Source of the DNA: Treponema sp.
GTDB taxonomy: Bacteria > Spirochaetota > Spirochaetia > Treponematales > Breznakiellaceae
Reading direction: 5' to 3'
Length of the DNA stretch: 13,757 bases
NCBI GenBank assembly: GCA_009785545.1
Contig: WQWD01000031.1
Location: forward strand, 1-13,757
Below, piece after piece: positions 6,842 to 12,018 of the stretch (position 1 is the stretch's first letter; every line of letters begins with the position of its first letter). The position numbers and the translations under genes were made by a program. The notes under the pieces were generated by a model, which searched no databases, was not told where the DNA came from, and saw only the letters and a list, made by a program, of their open reading frames with translations.

Positions 6842-7965
6842 CAAACTAACCGAGAAACTCCTCGCTCGAAATACTCCTGAGGCGCAGGCAAAACAACAAT
6901 ATTTTCGCTATCACGCTTAACTCGTACAGCCCCCAAATCAGCGGAAGTAAGAGTACCATTGCAAAATTGCCTGATTACGGCACGTTTAACGGATTTTAAG
7001 TTTTGCTTGTTATTTAACAGTTTATCTATAACCTGAAAGAGTGCCTCTTCACGAAGGATTTGCGGCTGAGCAAAAAAATTTTCCGCATTAACAGAAAAAG
7101 AGCCGGAAGGTGATGTACCTTTTCCCAAATCCCACTTGATTCGTGTTTCGGCTTCCCGCTCAATAAAATCCGTTACGAGCGACTGCGTCTGCGCCATAGA
7201 GCTGATTCCGGCTCTCCATGACGGAAAACAATCATCCAGAAGCGGAACAAGACGCTGGCGTATTTTGTTGCGCAAGAACATTTCATCGGCGTTGGTAGCG
7301 TCTTCCCTCCAGTTGATACCCTTGGCTGTCAAATAGCCAATTACATCTTCACGAGTTAAATTGATCAATGGGCGAACCAAACGTCCCCGCCTTTCCGGCA
7401 TTGCGGCAAGCCCAGCAGACCCCGAGCCACGCAAAACACGCATAAGAGAAGTTTCCAGCATATCGTCTTTCGTGTGCCCAATTAAAATGCGTGTGTTCTC
7501 GCCCAGTTTTGCGGCTTGCAAGCCTAAAGCTTTGTGGCGGAAAAATCGTGCGGCGGCTTCTATGCCGATTCCTTTCCGTTTAGCGAAAGCGGCAATTTTT
7601 CCTGCCGGGATCGTTACAATTTTACATTTTATCTCATATTTTGCGCAAAAGCCTCGCACAAATTCAGCATCGGCAGAGCTTTCCTCGGCAGGGCGTAAAC
7701 CATGCTCCACATGAAGGCAAAAAATAGTTGAAAGTTGAAAGTTGAAAGTTGAAAGATGGGAACTGCCGCTTTGCTTGGATATTGTCGAGCCTTTGGCAGG
7801 CAAATTCTTTGTCAGTAGTTGATGTAAAGCGGTTAACATCGCTATTGAATCTGCGCCGCCGGAAACAGCAACAAGAAAGTTTGTTCCGGCAGGGCAGTTT
7901 TCCAATACGGCATAAACCGCATTTTCAAATTTTTCGCAAATTGGAAGCTTTACATCCCCTGCCAA
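6841..7965 (-). CDS. tilS: tRNA(Ile)-lysidine synthetase
   Basis: Converts C34 of the tRNA-Ile CAU anticodon to lysidine using ATP and lysine, so that AUA codons are read correctly; essential in most bacteria. Motifs: PP-loop SGGADS (35-40), HVEHGLR (85-91), IEAAARFFRHKAL (135-147), IGHTKDD (162-168), RGSGSAGLAAM (179-189) and NWREDATNAD (218-227). Length is 374 residues: the ATPase domain is complete and the C-terminal part is short compared with E. coli TilS. Residues about 52-80, between the first helix and the HVEHGLR strand, form an unusual insertion partly encoded by a 7-bp tandem repeat (7727-7754). The only sensible start is TTG at 7965, directly after the TAA of rplY with no clear Shine-Dalgarno, so translation probably depends on ribosomes finishing rplY. 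The PP-loop lies near the N-terminus, so a much later start is excluded. Confidence 0.93.
   Translation of the reverse strand: MAGDVKLPICEKFENAVYAVLENCPAGTNFLVAVSGGADSIAMLTALHQLLTKNLPAKGSTISKQSGSSHLSTFNFQLSTIFCLHVEHGLRPAEESSADAEFVRGFCAKYEIKCKIVTIPAGKIAAFAKRKGIGIEAAARFFRHKALGLQAAKLGENTRILIGHTKDDMLETSLMRVLRGSGSAGLAAMPERRGRLVRPLINLTREDVIGYLTAKGINWREDATNADEMFLRNKIRQRLVPLLDDCFPSWRAGISSMAQTQSLVTDFIEREAETRIKWDLGKGTSPSGSFSVNAENFFAQPQILREEALFQVIDKLLNNKQNLKSVKRAVIRQFCNGTLTSADLGAVRVKRDSENIVVLPAPQEYFERGVSRLV
7727..7754. repeat. Heptanucleotide tandem repeat (GTTGAAA)x4 in tilS
   Basis: Four perfect, back-to-back copies of GTTGAAA on the plus strand (TTTCAAC in the sense of tilS). As seven is not a multiple of three, the copies are read in successive frames and give the peptide STFNFQLST. 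A gain or loss of one or two copies would shift the tilS frame; a change of three would not. Confidence 0.95.
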
Positions 7966-8595
7966 TTATTTTTTCTCAGCGGCGGCGGCGGCAGGCGCGG
8001 CTTCAGTACCGGCTGCGGCAGCCTCAGTATCCGAAGCAGCTTCCGCTCTGGAGAATCTAACCAGCGCTACAACTTGATCGGGATTAGAAAGCAGCCTTAT
8101 GCCCGCAGCAAGAGGAATATCTCTGACATACAGTGAATGGTTGGCTTTAAGACCAGAAATATCGACTTCGATACGTTCGGGCAGATCGCTTGGAAGACAT
8201 TCAACTTCGATTTCGTGGAAAGGAGTTTCCAACATACCGCCTTCACGGACACCGATGGGATTTCCCTGTAAAACAAGTGAAACTTTGGCACGCAAAGCAA
8301 CACCGCTTTCTACTTCATAAAAATCTATGTGAAGAATTTTACCGTCGAGAATATTTCTTTGAGTAGCTTTAACAAATGCATCGTATGATTTGTCCTCTAC
8401 TTCGATTTTGAGAATTGTACTTTCTGAAATGCCCTTTGTCCCTTTGGTGAATTCAGAGGAATCCAAATCGATGGAAACTGCTTTGCCCGCTCGTCCGTAA
8501 ATGACAGCAGGAATTCTGCCGGTTTTTCTGATTCTTCTGGACTCGGCAGAACCGGCAACCTGACGATTTTTTGCTTTTAAAACAACCTTACTCAT
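7966..8595 (-). CDS. rplY: 50S ribosomal protein L25 / general stress protein Ctc
   Basis: Binds 5S rRNA in the large ribosomal subunit. At 209 residues it is the long Ctc/TL5 form: an N-terminal L25 beta-barrel (about 1-94; KTGRIPAVIYG at 25-35, then DGKILHIDFYEV closing the domain), a C-terminal TL5 domain (about 95-185; GNPIGVREGGMLE and LPSDLPERIEVDISGL) and a low-complexity Ala/Glu tail (187-209). The ATG at 8595 follows AGAGG (8604-8608) by eight bases; a second AGAGG lies seven bases further up (8611-8615), so the leader has two tandem candidate ribosome sites. Its stop touches the TTG start of tilS. It lies downstream of tRNA-Gln and spoVG on the same strand, an order known from Borrelia, where a pth gene follows rplY; here pth is missing. 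Confidence 0.96.
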   Translation of the reverse strand: MSKVVLKAKNRQVAGSAESRRIRKTGRIPAVIYGRAGKAVSIDLDSSEFTKGTKGISESTILKIEVEDKSYDAFVKATQRNILDGKILHIDFYEVESGVALRAKVSLVLQGNPIGVREGGMLETPFHEIEVECLPSDLPERIEVDISGLKANHSLYVRDIPLAAGIRLLSNPDQVVALVRFSRAEAASDTEAAAAGTEAAPAAAAAEKK

Positions 8596-8653
8596 ATTAA
8601 CAACCTCTAACCTCTATATTGATGTGCAGGGGTTTTCCCTTAGAATAACCCTA

Positions 8654-8725
8654 TTGGGACGACAGGATTCGAACCTGTGAATACCGGAACCAAAACCCGG
8701 TGGCTTACCGCTTGCCGACGTCCCA
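8654..8725 (-). tRNA. tRNA-Gln (anticodon TTG)
   Basis: A full cloverleaf can be drawn on the minus strand. The acceptor stem is TGGGACG (8719-8725) paired with CGTCCCA (8655-8661), with A at 8654 as discriminator base. The D arm is GGC/GCC. The anticodon stem CCGGG/TCCGG has loop TTTTGGT and anticodon TTG. The T arm is ACAGG-TTCGAAT-CCTGT. The 3' CCA is not encoded (TAG follows), so it must be added after transcription. It sits 58 bases upstream of rplY and 144 bases downstream of spoVG. Confidence 0.96.
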
Positions 8726-8869
8726 TTAAGCTGTTATAAGCCTAACAAAAACACGCAAAATGATCAATATATTTTGAGGAATTTTTGTACTGTTTTTTTA
8801 CAATTTTAAATTGAGTTTTTCACACCCTGCAATAGCCGCCGCAACGGCAAAACCATCGCAGGAGTAATA
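8726..8869 (-). promoter_or_regulatory. spoVG/tRNA-Gln spacer with hairpin and possible tRNA promoter
   Basis: No gene is seen here. Near the spoVG stop, 8826-8835 and 8853-8862 form a 10-bp stem including two G-T pairs, with an inner GCCG/CGGC stem; no T-run follows directly, so termination is uncertain. Further down, TATAAC on the minus strand (8733-8738) is suitably placed as a -10 box for tRNA-Gln, though no good -35 is visible. The tRNA may therefore be transcribed both from spoVG and on its own. Confidence 0.3.
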
Positions 8870-9154
8870 TCAATCGTCAATTGAGTCTTCATGTACTTCC
8901 GTATCCGCTGATTCGTATTTTTCGAGAATACGGTTTTGCAATTCCAACCGAAAGTCGGGCTGAATTGGATGAGCTACATCCTTATATTCTCCTGCCCGTG
9001 TTTTACGGCTGGGCATTGCGATAAATACCCCAGACTTGCCCTCAATAATTTTGATATTGTGAACAACAAAGCAATCGTCAAAAGTAACTGTAACATAGGC
9101 CTTTGGCTTTCCGCCGCCAGTTACCTTACGGACCCTGATATCTGTAATTTGCAT
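8870..9154 (-). CDS. spoVG: SpoVG family regulatory protein
   Basis: 94 residues, the normal size. The sequence follows SpoVG closely: MQITDIRVRKV at the start, KAYVTVTFDDCFVVHNIKII (18-37), then GVFIAMPSRK (42-51), the most typical family motif, and an AHPI segment near 61-64, ending in an acidic tail. SpoVG is named from Bacillus sporulation but is widespread in non-sporulating bacteria; the Borrelia and Staphylococcus proteins bind nucleic acids and tune expression of other genes. AGGAGG (9159-9164) lies four bases from the ATG, strong but close. It is the first gene of the block with tRNA-Gln, rplY and tilS. Confidence 0.96.
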   Translation of the reverse strand: MQITDIRVRKVTGGGKPKAYVTVTFDDCFVVHNIKIIEGKSGVFIAMPSRKTRAGEYKDVAHPIQPDFRLELQNRILEKYESADTEVHEDSIDD

Positions 9155-9179
9155 GACGCCTCCTCTAATTTGAGTCCTC

Positions 9180-9207
9180 TGTATATCAAGCCTTTATACA
9201 CGTTCAA
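9180..9207 (-). promoter_or_regulatory. Probable sigma-70-type promoter of spoVG
   Basis: TTGAAC (9202-9207) and TATACA (9180-9185) on the minus strand are 16 bases apart. The start of transcription would fall near 9173, giving a short leader of about 20 bases that holds the AGGAGG ribosome site. Confidence 0.45.
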
Positions 9208-9482
9208 TAAGAACACTTTATGCGCAAGCTATACCTCAATATTAATATAACGAAGTAAGACATAAATTTCAAGGAAAAACGTATCTTTCTGATGATAAAT
9301 TATGTGATAAAAAGAAGTTTTGCAATTGCCTCGAAATTTATAATATATTACCTGTTGCCTTCTATAATCATTGTTGTTATAGTAATAGTTATTGGACAGT
9401 CGTTAATTCAAAGTAAAATTCGATATATTATAACATACATGATTTATACATATTTAACCATGTAACTTGGAGGCATCACAAA
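9208..9482. other. AT-rich gap upstream of the efflux operon
   Basis: No recognisable gene family is seen. For the plus-strand operon, TTCAAA (9407-9412) and TATAAC (9429-9434), 16 bases apart, are a possible promoter; several other AT-rich boxes exist, so the choice is weak. No regulator gene (such as tetR) is encoded next to the operon inside the window. A small open frame at 9292-9465 is listed separately. Confidence 0.4.
9292..9465 (+). CDS. Possible small membrane protein (57 residues), doubtful
   Basis: An ATG-started frame encoding 57 residues with one strongly hydrophobic stretch (FIIYYLLPSIIIVVIVIVIG, about residues 16-35) flanked by basic residues, ending 17 bases before the start of the TolC gene and just ahead of that gene's GGAGG. 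It could be a small membrane protein co-transcribed with the pump or a remnant of the N-terminus of a membrane sensor. Against it: the ribosome site is poor (AAGGAA at 9271-9276 is 15 bases from the ATG), and Ile/Tyr-rich frames arise easily in AT-rich DNA. No family recognised. Confidence 0.22.
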   Translation: MINYVIKRSFAIASKFIIYYLLPSIIIVVIVIVIGQSLIQSKIRYIITYMIYTYLTM

Positions 9483-10991
9483 ATGATTATAAACAAAAAA
9501 GGCTGGAATTGGGGGAAAACCGCCCGGCGCAGATTAGCAGAAAAACTGGTAATTCCATTTTGCATCGTGATGATGATATTGCTGACTGCAAAATTGCAGG
9601 CGCAGGAAATACAGGGACAGCAGCCCATGCACCTAAGCCCCGATCAGGCGGTTGAACTTGCGATCAGGAGCAATTTAAGCCTTGAGTCTTCGCGTGTTAA
9701 TTTGGAAACCCGAAGACGCGCCTCGCAATTGTCATGGAATCAGTTTCTTCCAAATGTTACTGTTATGGGAATACTCAACAGGGAAAGCGAGCAAACTACT
9801 CAAATGTCCATGCCATTTCCAATGTTTGATCCGAGCGCACCAAGCATACCGGGAAACATAGGCGGAATACCGGGTAATATATTTCCTTCGTTGCCGAGTA
9901 TTTTTGTACCAAACCCTATCGATATTCCTCAATGGAATATGATAGGCAATGTTCAAATTTCGCTTACGTTAAGCACTGCCATGATCGAAAACATGAGGCG
10001 TCTGCGTCTGGATTACGAAACAGGGCTTGTAAGTTTTGAGAGAGCCAAGTTACAGCTTGAGCGTGATGTGCGAAAAGCGTATCACAATATGCTCTTACTC
10101 AAAGAAAATATCGCTCTTATGCACCTCAGTTTTGAAAATATCGAGCGTCAAGTGCAAATGGCTCAGGCAAATTTCAATGCGGGTCTTGCCCCAGAACTTA
10201 CTTTGCTGCAGGCGAGTGTCGCAAGGGAAAATATGAGGCCGGTCATCGAACAAGTTGAAAACGGATTCGCTCTTGCGATGGCGCAGTTTGCCATGTTTCT
10301 AGGTCTGCCCTTTGACACTCAATTTGAACTTATTCCCATCATTACAGAAGACATTGGATTCATTCCTCTTAACGCTATGGAGCTGATCTCTCAAGCCGCC
10401 GTAAGACGGCCTGACATTCTGGAATTACAGCAGACAGTAGTGATGTTGGAAAGCGCACGCAGAATGCAGGTTAATACACTGCACCCCTTTTTAAATTTAA
10501 GCTGGAATACAAACCGAATTTTTACAAGAGACCCCTGGAATGATTCATGGTTTAACAACGATTACTGGACATCTCGAGGGGCTTTTTCGGTTCAATTTGG
10601 GCTTCGTTTGCACAGCCTTCTTCCATTTAGTACGGATTTTCAGGGTATCAGAAGTCTTGACGATCAAATAACGACAACAAACATCGGACTTTCGCAATTG
10701 ATCACAGGGACACAAATCGAAGTTTACAACACAGTGCTTACACTGGAAAGAACACGTGCAAACGCACACGCAATGGTGCAAACTGTCGCTTTAGCGGAGC
10801 AGTCATTTCGCCTAACGCAGGAAGCTTACAGAGCCGGTTTGCAGGATTATTTTCAGGTTCAAAACGCCGAACAATCATTACATCAGGCGCGTGTTCAACT
10901 GCTGGAACAAAGGTTCAACTACCTCAACGGGCTGATTGACCTTGAATATTTTATCGGAGTTCCGTTTGGAACACTCAGCACAGGAAACTAA
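9483..10991 (+). CDS. TolC-family outer membrane efflux protein
   Basis: The outer-membrane channel of the tripartite pump encoded with the next two genes; probably the counterpart of Borrelia BesC. 502 residues; GGAGG (9469-9473) is nine bases ahead of the ATG. A basic N-terminus and a hydrophobic segment (22-36) lead to a likely cleavage site after LQA (residue 40). The mature chain has the two-fold TolC layout: LSPDQAVELAIRSNLSLE (51-68) starts the first helix set, with long amphipathic helices at about 165-275, and the second half begins near 296 (AMELISQAAVRRPDILELQ) with helices at about 395-485. Typical notes are NFNAGLAPELTLLQA (230-244) and its echo AYRAGLQDYFQVQNAEQSL (448-466). The first strand pair carries a long Pro/Gly/Met-rich loop (about 106-152) and the second a Trp/Asn/Asp-rich loop (343-363), presumably facing outside. 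Confidence 0.93.
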   Translation: MIINKKGWNWGKTARRRLAEKLVIPFCIVMMILLTAKLQAQEIQGQQPMHLSPDQAVELAIRSNLSLESSRVNLETRRRASQLSWNQFLPNVTVMGILNRESEQTTQMSMPFPMFDPSAPSIPGNIGGIPGNIFPSLPSIFVPNPIDIPQWNMIGNVQISLTLSTAMIENMRRLRLDYETGLVSFERAKLQLERDVRKAYHNMLLLKENIALMHLSFENIERQVQMAQANFNAGLAPELTLLQASVARENMRPVIEQVENGFALAMAQFAMFLGLPFDTQFELIPIITEDIGFIPLNAMELISQAAVRRPDILELQQTVVMLESARRMQVNTLHPFLNLSWNTNRIFTRDPWNDSWFNNDYWTSRGAFSVQFGLRLHSLLPFSTDFQGIRSLDDQITTTNIGLSQLITGTQIEVYNTVLTLERTRANAHAMVQTVALAEQSFRLTQEAYRAGLQDYFQVQNAEQSLHQARVQLLEQRFNYLNGLIDLEYFIGVPFGTLSTGN

Positions 10992-11010
10992 GTTAAAAGG
11001 AAAAATAACA

Positions 11011-12000
11011 ATGAACAACGAACAATCGGCAATCAGCAATTGTCAACACACAACTATTCATAAAAAATTGAATTTCATTTTAGTATTAATAATAGCGAGC
11101 TTTATTTTGATCGCTTGTAATCGAGGAGAATCAGCGGCTCAGGCGGAATTCAATGTTCCTGTATTCGCAGTTAATACTACGTTTGCGGTTCAAGGTCCTC
11201 TTCAGGATTATATTACTTTTTCGGGTGATATTGTTGCGGAATCATCTGTCGATGTTTTTTCAGATGCGGCAGGCAGAATTACAGATATTTTCGTGTCTGT
11301 CGGTGACAGAGTAGGAGCAGGAACTCCGATAGCTTCCGTAGATCCTTCCCGCCCGGGAATGACCTTTATGCCGGGGATAGCGACATCTCCAATTGCGGGA
11401 ACAATTGTCGCATTACCCGCTCAAGTAGGAATGATGATCACTCAGGCAGTTCCTCTCGCACGAATTGCTGGCGGCGGCGCTTTGGAAGTCCGGCTTCATG
11501 TAGCGGAAAGATTTATTTCCCAAATGTCACTGGGTCTTTCTTGTGAAATTACGCTTGACGCTTGGCCCGGTGAAGTGTTTTTTGGAAACATCAGCGAAGT
11601 GTCACCTGTTGTTGATCTTGCGTCAAGAACCATGGAAGTTCGTGTAAGCGCCAGAAACACAGGCGGCCGATTAAGACCGGGAATGTTCGCAAGAGTAAGG
11701 GTTATCACAGAAAGCAAAGATAATGCCATAAAGGTTCCCGCAGCCGCCGTTGTTAACAGGTTTGGAGAACAATATGTATTTGTTGTTGAGCAAGATGAGG
11801 AAGACCCTGAGATCAATATAGTAAGAAGAAGAATTGTCGTTCCGGGCATTTCGATTGGCGGAATTACCGAAATCCAAAGCGGGCTTGCTCCCAATGAAGA
11901 AGTTGTTTTAAGGGGACAAACAATGCTTAACGACGGATCAAGAGTGAATATTGTTAATCTCGCAGCACCCGTTGAGGTGACGCCTCCAGACTCAAATTAA
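11011..12000 (+). CDS. RND efflux periplasmic adaptor (membrane fusion protein), lipoprotein
   Basis: Links the RND pump to the outer-membrane channel. 329 residues from the ATG at 11011, preceded by AAAAGG ten bases away and 19 bases after the TolC stop. The signal segment NFILVLIIASFILIAC ends in the lipobox LIAC with Cys 36, so the protein is lipid-anchored in the periplasm. A membrane-proximal start strand (YITFSGDIVAESSVDVFS) leads to the first lipoyl half (VDVFSDAAGRITDIFVSVGD, 80-99) and then the second (SPIAGTIVALPAQVGM, 126-141). Only about 15 residues separate the two, so the usual coiled-coil hairpin is missing. A beta-barrel domain (about 155-235; LRPGMFARVRV) and a membrane-proximal domain (240-315; IKVPAAAVV) follow. 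Borrelia BesA is likewise hairpin-less. An earlier in-frame start inside the TolC gene is unlikely because it would bury the lipoprotein signal. Confidence 0.93.
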   Translation: MNNEQSAISNCQHTTIHKKLNFILVLIIASFILIACNRGESAAQAEFNVPVFAVNTTFAVQGPLQDYITFSGDIVAESSVDVFSDAAGRITDIFVSVGDRVGAGTPIASVDPSRPGMTFMPGIATSPIAGTIVALPAQVGMMITQAVPLARIAGGGALEVRLHVAERFISQMSLGLSCEITLDAWPGEVFFGNISEVSPVVDLASRTMEVRVSARNTGGRLRPGMFARVRVITESKDNAIKVPAAAVVNRFGEQYVFVVEQDEEDPEINIVRRRIVVPGISIGGITEIQSGLAPNEEVVLRGQTMLNDGSRVNIVNLAAPVEVTPPDSN

Positions 12001-12018
12001 CAGCGAGGTTATCATAAA

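Noticed and set aside
7361..7714. A 117-codon plus-strand open frame opposite tilS
   Set aside because: Covers the conserved TilS HTKDD and RGSGSAG region on the other strand; Ser/Arg/Ala-rich shadow with no start signal.
7727..7754. Heptamer array considered as a CRISPR-like or iteron-like array
   Set aside because: Units are seven bases with no spacers and lie inside tilS; no Cas or replication gene is near.
8628..8640. AGGG/CCCT mini-hairpin in the rplY leader as a riboswitch or L25 autoregulation site
   Set aside because: Only a four-base stem with no wider structure or known consensus; not enough to call.
9208..9482. A tetR-type regulator expected upstream of the efflux operon
   Set aside because: No helix-turn-helix gene is encoded in either strand of this gap, and the nearest gene is spoVG.
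11496..11894. A 132-codon minus-strand open frame opposite the adaptor gene
   Set aside because: Overlaps a clear adaptor domain; no ribosome site, no recognisable motif, composition of an antisense shadow.
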